From Streptomyces sp. A 4/2 (GTDB lineage: Bacteria; Actinomycetota; Actinomycetes; Streptomycetales; Streptomycetaceae), in the NCBI RefSeq assembly GCF_940670765.1, contig NZ_CALNVW010000025.1, forward strand, positions 1 through 64,000: 64,000 nt of DNA, in the 5' to 3' direction. The notes beneath the pieces were generated by a model that worked only from the letters and a program-made list of their open reading frames with translations, did no database searches and was not told the origin of the DNA. The number at the start of each line of letters is the position of its first letter. Positions within the stretch are counted from its first letter, which is position 1. Positions 51,518 to 60,062 of the stretch are shown here, piece after piece. The translations under genes were made by a program, and so were the position numbers.

Positions 51518-52684
51518 TCAGCCGTCCGCGCCCAGGATCAGCCCGGACGTGGGAACTCCGGTGCCGGCCGTGACCAGGGTCGTGGCCGCGCCGGGTATCT
51601 GGTTCACCGAGGTGCCGCGCACCTGTCGGACGGCCTCCGCGATGCCGTTCATACCGTGCAGATAGGCCTCCCCCAACTGGCCGCCATGGGTGTTCAGCGG
51701 CAGCGCGTCCTCCGCGACGAAGGCCGCCGCTTCACCCGGTCCGCAGAAGCCGAACTCCTCCAGTTGCATCAGGACGAACGGCGTGAAGTGGTCGTAGAGA
51801 ATCCCCACATCGATGTCCGACGGCCGCAGCCCCGAGGTCTGCCAGAGCTGCCGGGCGACCACGCTCATCTCGGGCAGCCCGCTGAGATCGTCGCGGTAGA
51901 AACTGGTCATCTGCTCCTGCGCCCGGCCCGCCCCCTGCGCCGCTGCCACGATCACCGCAGGTGGACGGCGCAGATCGCGCGCCCGCTCGGCGCTGGTGAC
52001 CACGATCGCCTGGCCGCCGTCCGTCTCCTGGCAGCAGTCGAGGAGACGCAGCGGCTCCACGATCCACCGCGAGGCGGCATGGTCGGCGAGGGTGATCGGC
52101 TTCTCGTAGAAGTACGCCGCGGGATTGCGCGCGGCGTACCGGCGGTCGGTCACCGCCACGTGGCCGAACACCTCGGGGGAGAGGCCGTACGTATGCAGAT
52201 AACGCTGAGCGGCCATCGCCACCCAGGAGGCCGGTGTGAGCAACCCGAAGGGCAACGCCCAGCCGAGCGCCGCCCCCTCGGCGGAGGGTTCCCTGCGCTG
52301 CACCCCCGAGCCGAAGCGCCGCCCCGAACGCTCGTTGAACGCCCGGTAGCAGACCACCACATCGGCCACCCCGGCGGCGATGGCGAGCGCCGCCTGCTGC
52401 ACCGTGGCACAGGCGGCCCCGCCGCCGTAGTGGATCCGGGAGAAGAAGGACAGCTCACCGATCCCGGCCGCCTGGGCGACGGTGATCTCGGGGCTGGTGT
52501 CCATGGTGAAAGTGACCAGGCCGTCCACGTCGGCGGGCGTGAGACCGGCATCGTCGAGGGCTGCCTGTACGGCCTCGACCGCCAGTTTCAGCTCGCTGCG
52601 TCCGGAGTCCTTGGAGAATTCGGTCGCCCCGATCCCGACCACGGCAGCCCTGCCGCCGAGCGAGTCCCGCTCACGCATACTCAT
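51518..52684 (-). CDS. Thiolase-like lipid-transfer protein / side-chain aldolase (Ltp2-like)
   Basis: 388 aa. The thiolase/SCP-X fold shows AAVVGIGATEFSKDSGR, VDGLVTFTMDTSPEITVAQAAGIGEL, YGGGAACATVQQAALAIAAGVADVVVCYRAFN, and a C-terminal HGGQLGEAYLHGMNGIAEAV. In Mycobacterium the related Ltp2 performs a retro-aldol cleavage in the last cycle of cholesterol side-chain degradation together with a DUF35 protein, which is also encoded in this operon. The ATG overlaps the MaoC stop (ATGA). Confidence 0.88.
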   Translation of the reverse strand: MSMRERDSLGGRAAVVGIGATEFSKDSGRSELKLAVEAVQAALDDAGLTPADVDGLVTFTMDTSPEITVAQAAGIGELSFFSRIHYGGGAACATVQQAALAIAAGVADVVVCYRAFNERSGRRFGSGVQRREPSAEGAALGWALPFGLLTPASWVAMAAQRYLHTYGLSPEVFGHVAVTDRRYAARNPAAYFYEKPITLADHAASRWIVEPLRLLDCCQETDGGQAIVVTSAERARDLRRPPAVIVAAAQGAGRAQEQMTSFYRDDLSGLPEMSVVARQLWQTSGLRPSDIDVGILYDHFTPFVLMQLEEFGFCGPGEAAAFVAEDALPLNTHGGQLGEAYLHGMNGIAEAVRQVRGTSVNQIPGAATTLVTAGTGVPTSGLILGADG

Positions 52685-53133
52685 GTGCCCGCTCCCGTCT
52701 CCGCCTGTCCTGAACCGGCCGCGCCACCGATACCCGTACCGATGCCGATGTCGGCGCCCACGCCGACCGTCACGGTGCCGGTGACGTGGTGTCCCCTGGC
52801 ATTGGCGCCGACCACGCGGACCTCTGCCGAGCCGCCGTCGACCGCGGTGATCTCCCCGGTCAGCACCATGGTGTCCCCCGGGTAGTTGGGAGCTCCCAGC
52901 CGGATCGCGACCCTGCGCAAGGTGCAGCCCGGCCCGAAGTGATCGGTGATGTATCTGCCGACCAGCCCGTTGGTGGTGAGGATGTTCATGAAGATGTCGG
53001 GCGAGCCCTTCTCCCTGGCGGCCTCGGCATCGTGGTGCACGTCCTGGTAGTCACGGGACGCCACGGCTCCCGCGACGATGAGCGTGCGGGTGATCGGGAT
53101 CTCCAGCGGCGCCAGTTCATCGCCTACTCTCAT
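52681..53133 (-). CDS. MaoC-like hydratase (ChsH1-like)
   Basis: 150 aa, single hot-dog fold: DELAPLEIPITRTLIVAGAVASRDYQDVHHD (hydratase Asp-His pair), FMNILTTNGLVGRYITD, YPGDTMVLTGEI. A Gly/Ala-rich tail follows. In the igr operon the matching small MaoC protein pairs with the larger MaoC-DUF35 subunit to hydrate a steroid enoyl-CoA. Both junctions overlap by ATGA-type coupling. Confidence 0.88.
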   Translation of the reverse strand: MRVGDELAPLEIPITRTLIVAGAVASRDYQDVHHDAEAAREKGSPDIFMNILTTNGLVGRYITDHFGPGCTLRRVAIRLGAPNYPGDTMVLTGEITAVDGGSAEVRVVGANARGHHVTGTVTVGVGADIGIGTGIGGAAGSGQAETGAGT

Positions 53134-54185
53134 ACCGGTTCCTCCATTTCTTCCGTGCGCGGCTCCTCGGCGCCCACGATCAACCCGCCCAATTCTTCGA
53201 GTACTTCACTCCCGCAGCCCAGATAGGCATCGAGCTGCCGCCCCCAGAGGAAATGCCGGTGCACGGGATGTTCGATGTCCGAACCGAGTCCCCCGTGCAG
53301 ATGCTGGCCCGCGTGGACGACCCGCTTGCCCGCCTCCGACGCCCACCACGCCGCAGTGAGTGCGTGGGTGGCGTACGGCAGGCCCTCGTCGTGCCGCCAG
53401 GCAGCCTCGTACGCCGTGACCCGTATCGCCTCGGTGTCCATGTACGCGTCGGCCGCCCGCAGCAGCACCCCCTGGTTGGTGGAGAGCGGACGCCCGAACT
53501 GCTCCCGTTCCGACGTGTACGAAACGGCCTGCGCGAGCGAACCCGCGCACACACCGGCCTGGAGCCCCGCGCATGCGATCCGAGCCGTGGCCAGCACCTG
53601 TTCGTACGCCCCGGGCCCGCCAAGCGGCTCGGCCCGTGTCCCCGTCAGGATCAGCCGCCCGGCCGACCAGGGCGCGGTGGTCTCCACCGCCTCCGTCCGT
53701 GCGTCCGCCACCCGTACGAGCCAGAGCCGACGGTCCCGGTCGGCGACCAGCACCAGGGTGGCGTCCCGCAGCCACGGCACCAGGGGCACAGTCCCGCTCA
53801 GACGGCCTTCCGCGTCCGCCCGTACGCCGCCGTACGCCGGGAAGGCGCCGGTCGCTACCGCTGTCCCGTCCCGGAGCCCGGGAAGCAACCGCTCGCGCTG
53901 CTCGTCCGTGCCGTGGGCGGCCACCGCCAGCAGTCCGTACACACAGGTCGCGGTGAGCGGAACCTGGGCGGTCCGCCGCCCCTGCTCCTCCAGCAGCAGT
54001 ACCAGCCCCAGCAGCCCCGTCTCCTCTGCCGCGGCTACCAGTCCTGCCGCGCCCAGCGCTTTCCACAGCTCGGCGTCCGTCCCGGTGCCCACCGCTGTCA
54101 GGCGCTCGTGTGTGGAGAGATCCGCGAAGATCTGCGCAGCCAGTTCACCGGCCGCTTCCTGCTCCTCCGTGGGTGTGAAGTCCAT
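53130..54185 (-). CDS. Acyl-CoA dehydrogenase family subunit (short, ChsE-like)
   Basis: 351 aa, shorter than typical ACADs and with a weakly conserved mid domain: EQEAAGELAAQIFADL at the start, LGLVLLLEEQGRRTAQVPL, QLLxAVSYTSEREQFGRPLSTNQGVLLR-type FAD region (YTSEREQFGRPL) and HLHGGLGSDIEHPVHRHFLW near the end. Such shortened subunits form alpha2beta2 complexes with a second ACAD in steroid side-chain oxidation; a second ACAD gene heads this operon. One base separates it from the MaoC-DUF35 gene. Confidence 0.88.
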   Translation of the reverse strand: MDFTPTEEQEAAGELAAQIFADLSTHERLTAVGTGTDAELWKALGAAGLVAAAEETGLLGLVLLLEEQGRRTAQVPLTATCVYGLLAVAAHGTDEQRERLLPGLRDGTAVATGAFPAYGGVRADAEGRLSGTVPLVPWLRDATLVLVADRDRRLWLVRVADARTEAVETTAPWSAGRLILTGTRAEPLGGPGAYEQVLATARIACAGLQAGVCAGSLAQAVSYTSEREQFGRPLSTNQGVLLRAADAYMDTEAIRVTAYEAAWRHDEGLPYATHALTAAWWASEAGKRVVHAGQHLHGGLGSDIEHPVHRHFLWGRQLDAYLGCGSEVLEELGGLIVGAEEPRTEEMEEPV

Positions 54186-54186
54186 G

Positions 54187-55194
54187 TCAGCCTCCGCTCC
54201 CCTTGAACACCGGAAGTTCCAACTCCGCGTCCACCCGCAGGAATTCGAGCGTCACCGGCATACCGACCCGCACCTTGTCGTACGGAACCCCGGTCACATT
54301 GCTCACCATCCGAACGCCCTCGGCCAGTTCGATCAGGCCTACCGCGTAGGGCGGTTCGAAGGCCGGGAACGGCGGATGGTGCATGACGACGTACGAATAG
54401 ACCGTCCCGGCCCCGCTCGCCTCGGTCGTGTCCCAGTCGAGCGATCCGCACGCATTGCACCCGGGCAGCCAGGGAAAACGCAGCGTCGCACAGGACGAGC
54501 AGCGCTGGATCAGCAGTTTGTGTTCGGCGACCCCGGCCCAGAACCCGGCATTGTCCCGGTTGATCACCGGCCGGGGCCGCCTCGCCTCCGGCTTTCCGCC
54601 CGCCGCCGCTGCGGAGGGCACCGCGCCGGTCGTCCCCTCCTTCGGCCGCACCGCGGCCGGCGGCTCGACCGCGGCTCCGGACGAAGCCCTGCCCGCAGGT
54701 GCGTACTTGAGGATCCGGAAGCGGTGCGTCCCCGCCAGGACACCGTCTCCCCGGACATCCATCCGGGTGGTGACGAAGTACCCCGTCCCCAACTTGGTCG
54801 TCTTCCGCTCGGAGACCGACTCGATCACCGCGTCGAAGGTGATCCGGTCCCCCGGGCGGAGGTCCCGCAGATACTCCTGCTCGCAGTCGGTCGCGACCAC
54901 CGCCGTGCATCCGGCGCCGTCCAGCAGCGCGAACAGCTCGTCGTACGCGTCCGTCCGGCCCGTGTGCCCGGAGAGCCCGCCCATCGTCCAGGCCTGGAGC
55001 ATCGTGGGTGGTGCGATCGCCGGATAGGCCGGGCTGGTGTCGCCCATCGCCTCGCACCAATGCCTGATCATCGATTCGTTGACGGGGTCCTTCCCCACCC
55101 CGGACGTCGCGGCAGGGCGCCCCTCGTACGCCTTCAGCCGCCGGTGGAGCGGGTCTTCCGTCTCCCTCTCCCTGGTCCGCGCCTCGTTCCTCAC
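54187..55194 (-). CDS. Bifunctional MaoC-like hydratase / DUF35 OB-fold protein (ChsH2-like)
   Basis: About 335 aa. The N-terminal MaoC half has ESMIRHWCEAMGDTSPAYP and LRPGDRITFDAVIESVSERKT. The C-terminal DUF35 half has a zinc rubredoxin-like site, RCSSCATLRFPWLPGCNACGSLDW, and an OB-fold (VYSYVVMHHPPFPAFEPPY). ChsH2 of M. tuberculosis has this same architecture and binds both ChsH1 and the Ltp2 aldolase. Start: GTG 55194 has GGGGAGG eight bases upstream; GTG 55215, overlapping the upstream TGA, is an alternative. Confidence 0.9.
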   Translation of the reverse strand: MRNEARTRERETEDPLHRRLKAYEGRPAATSGVGKDPVNESMIRHWCEAMGDTSPAYPAIAPPTMLQAWTMGGLSGHTGRTDAYDELFALLDGAGCTAVVATDCEQEYLRDLRPGDRITFDAVIESVSERKTTKLGTGYFVTTRMDVRGDGVLAGTHRFRILKYAPAGRASSGAAVEPPAAVRPKEGTTGAVPSAAAAGGKPEARRPRPVINRDNAGFWAGVAEHKLLIQRCSSCATLRFPWLPGCNACGSLDWDTTEASGAGTVYSYVVMHHPPFPAFEPPYAVGLIELAEGVRMVSNVTGVPYDKVRVGMPVTLEFLRVDAELELPVFKGSGG

Positions 55195-55211
55195 CTTGTC
55201 CACCTCCCCGC

Positions 55212-56393
55212 TCACCTCTTCCGGCTCCTCATCCCGAGCCGCATCGTCGCGACGATCTCCCGCTGCACCTCGCTCACCCCGCCCCCGAAGGTGTTGATCT
55301 GCGCCGCCCGGTTCATGCGCTCCAACTCCCCGTCCCCGAAGGCCCCCGGCGTCCCCGTCCGGATCAGCGCCGACTCCCCTGCGATTTCCTGGCACATTCG
55401 ATACACCTCTACGGCGCTTTCGGTTCCCAGAAACTTGACCCCACTTGCATCGCCCGGCGCGAGCGTCCCCGCCCCCACGTCCCCGACCAGCCGCCAGTTG
55501 AGCAATCTGACGGCCGCGAGCCGCGCGTGCACCTCGGCCAGACGCCCCCGTACCCAAGGCCGGTCGGCGGGCCGTTCCCCGGTGTCCGGATCGGGTGTGC
55601 GCGCGTACTCCAGCACCGCCGCGTAGGAGTCCTCCGCCTGCATCCCGATCGCGGCCAGCGCCACCCGCTCGTGGTTGAGCTGGTTGGTGATCAGCCCCCA
55701 GCCGGCGTTCTCCGCACCGACAAGGTTGGTTGCGGGCACCCGGATCCCGTCGTAGTACGTGGCGGTCGTCGTCTGTCCACCGACCGTCTCGATCGGCGTC
55801 CAGGAGAAGCCCGTCGCGTCCGTCGGCACCAGCACGATCGAGATGCCCTTGTGCTTGGGTGCGTCCGGATCCGTCCGGCAGGCGAGCCAGATCCAGTCGG
55901 CGTTCTGGGCGTTGGACGTGAAGACCTTCTGTCCGTCGATCACCCAGGAGTCGCCTTCGCGCACCGCCCTGGTCCGCAGGGAAGCGAGGTCCGTACCCGC
56001 TTCCGGCTCGCTGTACCCGATCGCGAAGACGAGGTCGCCGCTGAGGATGCGGGGCAGGAAGTAATCCTTCTGTTCCCGCGTCCCGTACTTCATCAGGGTC
56101 GGTCCGACGGTGTTCAGGGTGACCATCGACACCGGCGCACCCGCGCGGTACGCCTCGTCGAAGAAGACGAACTGTTCGTCGGGACCGCGTCCTTTGCCCC
56201 CGTACTCGACGGGCCAGCCCAGTCCCAGCATCCCGTCCGCGCCGATGCGGCGCAGCAGGTCACGCTGCGCTCCGGGGTGTGCGCCGGAGCCCGGAGGGGA
56301 TCCGGGTTCTGCTTCGTCGTGCATCAATTCATGGAAATACGAACGGAGTTCGGCACGCAGTTGCTGCTGCCGCTCCGTCGGGGCGAGGTGCAC
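55212..56393 (-). CDS. Acyl-CoA dehydrogenase (FadE-type), first gene of the igr-like operon
   Basis: 393 aa, GTG start with GGGAGG eight bases upstream. The ACAD motifs are full length: LGWPVEYGGKGRGPDEQFVFFDEA, IGYSEPEAGTDLASLRTRAV, GDSWVIDGQKVFTSNAQNADW, and a C-terminal AAQINTFGGGVSEVQREIVA. It oxidises an acyl-CoA at the alpha-beta bond with FAD. It leads a five-gene operon with tight overlaps and has a 17-bp palindrome 34 bases upstream of its start. Confidence 0.92.
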   Translation of the reverse strand: MHLAPTERQQQLRAELRSYFHELMHDEAEPGSPPGSGAHPGAQRDLLRRIGADGMLGLGWPVEYGGKGRGPDEQFVFFDEAYRAGAPVSMVTLNTVGPTLMKYGTREQKDYFLPRILSGDLVFAIGYSEPEAGTDLASLRTRAVREGDSWVIDGQKVFTSNAQNADWIWLACRTDPDAPKHKGISIVLVPTDATGFSWTPIETVGGQTTTATYYDGIRVPATNLVGAENAGWGLITNQLNHERVALAAIGMQAEDSYAAVLEYARTPDPDTGERPADRPWVRGRLAEVHARLAAVRLLNWRLVGDVGAGTLAPGDASGVKFLGTESAVEVYRMCQEIAGESALIRTGTPGAFGDGELERMNRAAQINTFGGGVSEVQREIVATMRLGMRSRKR

Positions 56394-56426
56394 GTCGGCG
56401 GCCTCCCTGGCATCCGGATCAGGGTT

Positions 56427-56443
56427 TCTGACTGTCCGTCAGA
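56427..56443. promoter_or_regulatory. Palindrome TCTGAC-N5-GTCAGA upstream of igr-like operon
   Basis: A perfect 6+6 palindrome, TCTGACTGTCCGTCAGA. The position, just upstream of the operon start, fits a TetR-type repressor of acyl-CoA catabolism. Its core resembles the palindrome at 23914-23926. Confidence 0.7.
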
Positions 56444-56503
56444 TATGCCTCGACTGTCAAGGCCGGAACCCGAACCACGACCCGAACCGCCCGCACACAG
56501 AAA

Positions 56504-56543
56504 CAGTCCGGGCGCCGACGCCTCAGCGCCGCCGCCCGGACTG
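56504..56543 (-). terminator. Terminator-like hairpin after nepA-like gene
   Basis: Outer stem CAGTCCGGGCG/CGCCCGGACTG with a GC-rich 18-base loop, ~75 bases past the nepA-like stop and upstream of the igr-like operon. Confidence 0.65.
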
Positions 56544-56615
56544 CCATTCACCCCGCGCACTACTCGTGCGTTCCCCGAATGTTCCCCATCGTCCCGACCC
56601 CCATCGGGCCGCGTG

Positions 56616-56921
56616 TCACCAGAGCCGGGTGAAGTTCACCGTGTAGTTGGCCTGGTGGATGGCCGTGAAGGCCGAGCCGTTCACACTCGCCGTGTTGTTC
56701 TGGTTCGACGCACCCGCGCCGGTGGCAACCTGCTGCGTGGTGGTCGAGTTGCCGTTGTTGTCGTGCCCGACGCCACTACCGACGACCCCGGCCACGCTGG
56801 CGTTGGATCCGCTGCCCGCGATGGCGCCGTTGTCCGCGGAGGCCACGCCCGTGAAGAGGGCGGCTGCCAACGGCAGCGCGGCGACAGCGGCAAGGGCGCG
56901 AGCGGTACGGATGTGTGCCAT
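56616..56921 (-). CDS. nepA: NepA-like secreted developmental protein
   Basis: 101 aa from the ATG at 56921 with GGAGGA nine bases upstream. A signal peptide (ARALAAVAALPLAAALFTGVASA) gives a mature protein of ~70 residues rich in Asn, Gly, Ser and Thr (GSNASVAGVVGSGVG, NNGNSTTTQQVATGAGAS) ending in NYTVNFTRLW. This fits the small structural protein NepA of S. coelicolor, whose gene depends on sigma-N and is made in the subapical stem of aerial hyphae. Identification is from length, composition and its placement relative to sigN, not from an alignment. The ~200-base leader contains possible SigF/SigN-class promoter elements. Confidence 0.65.
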   Translation of the reverse strand: MAHIRTARALAAVAALPLAAALFTGVASADNGAIAGSGSNASVAGVVGSGVGHDNNGNSTTTQQVATGAGASNQNNTASVNGSAFTAIHQANYTVNFTRLW

Positions 56922-57419
56922 GTCAATTCCTCCAGGAACCAGAAAGGCGGTTGCTTCCGGGAAAGTTGGCCGACCGTCCCGGTGTGGTGCACGACTTGTC
57001 GCGAGATCAGAGTTGCCCACCGGGCCCCTGGGGAACCAGCGCGGAAGGCTTGATTCCCTCGCAAGCGTGACGTTAAGTCGATAAACCCCACCAAGGCACT
57101 GAACCTGCAAAACGGCAGCCCGCAACCCGTCACCCCCGGGCGCCCCAAGGGATGAATCGTTCCGTCATTTCCTCGGGAACGCCCTGCCCTCCCCTGGTCC
57201 GCCCCCCTGATTCGAACACTTATTCGGCAATAAACAACTGGCCGCCACCGACAGGCACTCCGCCCGCCATCCGACCCTCGCCCGTGCGCGCTTCACCGCC
57301 GAGCGCGGGCCCGTTGTCCCGTCATCCCGTTGTCCGGTTGTCCCGTAGCCAACTTCCCGCGCTGCTGTCACCGCATCACCGGGACCCCGACCCGGTTCTC
57401 TACCGCGTTCTCTACCGCG
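56922..57419. promoter_or_regulatory. nepA-like promoter region and adjacent non-coding DNA
   Basis: ~500 bases. The first 170 are the control region of the nepA-like gene (minus strand); GGTTCA and GGGTTTAT occur near 57075-57105 with ~13-base spacing. From 57130 to 57420 I see no gene, only low-complexity CCG/GTT repeats (TTGTCC repeated around 57310-57345). Confidence 0.4.
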
Positions 57420-58030
57420 GCGCCTCCGACCGACCGCCGCACCACCCGATCGGCATCGACCTCGGCACCGAGGCGGAGAGCGGCTCCACGGCCGCTCTTC
57501 AACGCCTCGTACTCAAGCATCTGTTCACGATCCCGAGACCGTCGTCGCGCTCACACCCGGTGGGGGCAGCCATCTCCGGCCGACCGGACCACCCGACAGG
57601 GTCGTCCCCGACCCGGTGAGCCGACTCGCTCCCGGCATCGACGTCCGTGGCGTCGGCGGGTACCTCATAGGTCCCGGTTCACTCACGACCCACGCTGTCT
57701 ACCGTCTCGCGCCCGGCACGGCCCGTCTCGCGCCCGCGCCTTTTCCTCGCGCCCCGCTCCGTCTGCTCACGCCTCCCGCTCGCGTTCCCGGCACTCCACC
57801 CGGCCGGCCCACGCGGGGCCACGGCCTGGTGCACTTCGTACGCGCCGCCCACCAGGGACAGCGCAACACCCGTCCGTTCCGGCTGCCTGCCGCGCGCACG
57901 GGAACGGTTTCGGCGAAGATCTCGCCGCTCTGCTCGCCGATACTGCGGTTCGTACTGGACTCACCGAGCGCGAAGCTCGTGCCACCATCGCCTCGGCGGC
58001 CCGCCTGACGATGCCCGTTGTGCGGTCTCC
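57420..58030 (+). pseudogene. Decayed bifunctional DNA primase/polymerase (prim-pol) gene
   Basis: In one frame 57616-57720 reads APGIDVRGVGGYLIGPGSLTTH, the prim-pol core. Near 57850-57890 QRNTRPF recalls the RN-x-RLFWAA region, and then in another frame 57905-58012 reads GNGFGEDLAALLADTAVRTGL followed by TEREARATIASAARL, the typical prim-pol C-terminus. At least one frameshift and missing N-terminal motifs make it a pseudogene. Such genes occur in integrative elements and in scattered orphan copies in streptomycetes. Confidence 0.7.
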
Positions 58031-58102
58031 GCGGCTGGATCGTGCCGACGGTTCCGGTCCCACGGACCGTACCGACCGGGCAGAACTCGCCGACCGCACC
58101 GG

Positions 58103-58570
58103 TCAGACCGGCTGAAGGACGGCTTCGCCGACCGCCGCGTCCGCGACCGCGCCGTCCGACGAGGCGTCCAGGTCGAGCGGGAGGTGCCGGGTGCTGGGCG
58201 TCGAACCGTGCGCCTCGGCGCGAATCCGCTGCTTGATGGTCGGCGGCAGCGCCCGGTCCTTCGGCAGCGACCACCAGGCCACCTGCGCCGGCGTGGGGGC
58301 GGCGGCGCGCGCCTCTGTACGTGCTCCTGTGCGCGCCTCCGTCCGCGCCGAAGCCGGTGCCGGGGCCGGTGCCGGCTCGGCGGCCCCGGGAGCCGTCCGG
58401 ACCGTGGGGGCGCCCACCGTACGACCGGTGCGGCCCGACAGGTCGGCGGGCGCCGGTGCGGCAACGGCACCAGCGGTCGCGGTGGCCGGGGAGGTGAACC
58501 CGAGCATGGCTACGAGCGCGAAGAACGCGGTGGTGAAGGCGGCCCACACCTTCTTGGCCTGACTGGTCAT
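58103..58570 (-). CDS. Small secreted/membrane protein, Ala-Pro-Arg-rich
   Basis: 155 aa, ATG preceded by GAGGGG. A signal peptide or N-terminal anchor (AAFTTAFFALVAMLGFTSPATA) is followed by a long Ala/Pro/Arg/Thr-rich region with an alternating EART/GART pattern. A conserved-looking segment is KDRALPPTIKQRIRAEAHGS(T)PSTRHL. I do not recognise a named family with certainty. It reads away from the phosphodiester-glycosidase gene across 242 bases. Confidence 0.7.
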   Translation of the reverse strand: MTSQAKKVWAAFTTAFFALVAMLGFTSPATATAGAVAAPAPADLSGRTGRTVGAPTVRTAPGAAEPAPAPAPASARTEARTGARTEARAAAPTPAQVAWWSLPKDRALPPTIKQRIRAEAHGSTPSTRHLPLDLDASSDGAVADAAVGEAVLQPV

Positions 58571-58812
58571 GACGACCCCTCATTTCTGTTTCGTACAGCG
58601 GTGATGCACTGGATTCCGCAGCGAATCCCACGCGGGATGTTCTGCGTACTTTTCACATGATGCGGATGGGGTTCTGACATAGATGGACCAACGCACACAA
58701 AGTGTTTTTCTTCAGATGAACACCACCCGGTTGGCCCCTCCCAGCTGTGCGAACCGTTCCTGATGCGTTCCGATGAGACGTCACCTGAGGGCCCGTTACA
58801 TCAAGGAGCGTC
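58571..58812. promoter_or_regulatory. Divergent promoter region
   Basis: 242 bases between two divergent genes; the AT-rich part (58655-58720) includes AAAGTGTTTTTCTTC. No operator assigned. Confidence 0.35.
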
Positions 58813-59967
58813 ATGTCGCAGGCATCGGATCCCGCCCCCCGCAAGCGCCGGTGGCTTCCGCGTCGAAGGGTCACTCGCGCTGTGCTCGCGGTGGTTCTGG
58901 TCTGTGTCGGGGCCCTGGGCTGGTCCGTCAGCGACGCCCTGACCTACCCGGGCGACGACAGCACGGCGGCTCGGCTCGCGGGCTGGGCACGCGAGCACTC
59001 CATGGGCGTTGTGGTCGACAAGCTCGAAAACATCAGGTACGACCTCGATCCGCCCAAGGTCGGCGGATCCCTCTCGTCCGACGCCCAGGCCCGCATGAAC
59101 CAGACCGCAGCGGCTCCGGCGCCCCCGAGCGGTCCTCAACTGCCGCTGCACGCTCAGTTGCGCCCGCCCGTCTCCCCATCACTGAAGGGCGAGGGCGTCT
59201 ACCGTGCGCTGGCCTTCGACAGGAAGGGCCGGCCGATCGTGCAGGGGACGTATGTGCGCCCCGACGCGGAGCACACCTCGTACGAGGCCGCGATCGCGTG
59301 GATCAGCGCCGCAGACGCCCGCTTCCAGCTGCACCCGGGCGTCCGCGAGCCGGGCGGCACCTTCTCCGTCCCGCCGAACATTCCCAAGGGCAGCCGCAGC
59401 GGACTCGTGGCCAGTTGGAACGGTGGCTTCAAAATCACCGACGGCGGCTCGAAAGGCGGCTTCTACCTCAACGGCCGCACCGCGGGAACGCTCCGCGACG
59501 GAGCGGCCTCCGAGGTGTTCTACCGCGACGGTTCCTTCAAACTGGGCGTCTGGGGCCGCGATGTGCACATGACCCCGGACGTCGTCGGCGTCCGCCAGTG
59601 CCTGGAGCTGATGGTCGACGGTGGCCGCGTCGTACCGGACATCGACAGCGACTCCAAGTGGGGTGCCACCGACCAGAGCCGGATGTTCGTGGAACGCTCG
59701 GGCGTCGGCGTCACCGCCAAGGGCGACGTCATCATGGTGGTCGGCCAGGCGCTGACCGCCCGCACGCTCGCGGAACTGATGCAGCGCGCCGGTGCCGTAC
59801 GCGCCATGCCCCTGGACATGAACCGTGCCTGGCCCTCGTTCATGAGCTACGACGGCACGCACGACCCGGCCGACCCGACCCCGAAGAACATCCTCGACTT
59901 CGAGAACCCGCCGGAGCGCTATTACAACGAAGCGACGCGGGATTTCGTCGCCGTGTACGCACGCTGA
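58813..59967 (+). CDS. Membrane-anchored phosphodiester glycosidase (NAGPA-like) family protein
   Basis: 384 aa, AAGGAG ribosome site. One transmembrane helix at ~20-42 (RAVLAVVLVCVGALGWSV) after a basic N-terminus, then a ~90-residue linker. The NAGPA-type domain spans ~190-384: LVASWNGGFKITDGGSKGGFY, LNGRTAGTLRDG, FKLGVWGRDV, LELMVDGGRVVPDIDSDSKWG, and RAMPLDMNRAWPSFMSYDG. Family members remove GlcNAc phosphodiesters. It probably acts on cell-envelope glycan-phosphodiesters outside the membrane. Confidence 0.88.
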   Translation: MSQASDPAPRKRRWLPRRRVTRAVLAVVLVCVGALGWSVSDALTYPGDDSTAARLAGWAREHSMGVVVDKLENIRYDLDPPKVGGSLSSDAQARMNQTAAAPAPPSGPQLPLHAQLRPPVSPSLKGEGVYRALAFDRKGRPIVQGTYVRPDAEHTSYEAAIAWISAADARFQLHPGVREPGGTFSVPPNIPKGSRSGLVASWNGGFKITDGGSKGGFYLNGRTAGTLRDGAASEVFYRDGSFKLGVWGRDVHMTPDVVGVRQCLELMVDGGRVVPDIDSDSKWGATDQSRMFVERSGVGVTAKGDVIMVVGQALTARTLAELMQRAGAVRAMPLDMNRAWPSFMSYDGTHDPADPTPKNILDFENPPERYYNEATRDFVAVYAR

Positions 59968-60062
59968 GCCGGGAGCGCGGCGAGAAGGGGCGCCCGGAGA
60001 ATCCGATCCGCACCGGTCCTCACCCGAGGGGTTCCGGGCCAACTGTTCGCGTCGGCAAGGCT

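Noticed and set aside
57699..58631. A 310-codon minus-strand frame over the prim-pol remnant
   Set aside because: Low-complexity Arg/Gly sequence; the real minus-strand gene is the shorter secreted protein at 58103-58570 in another frame.
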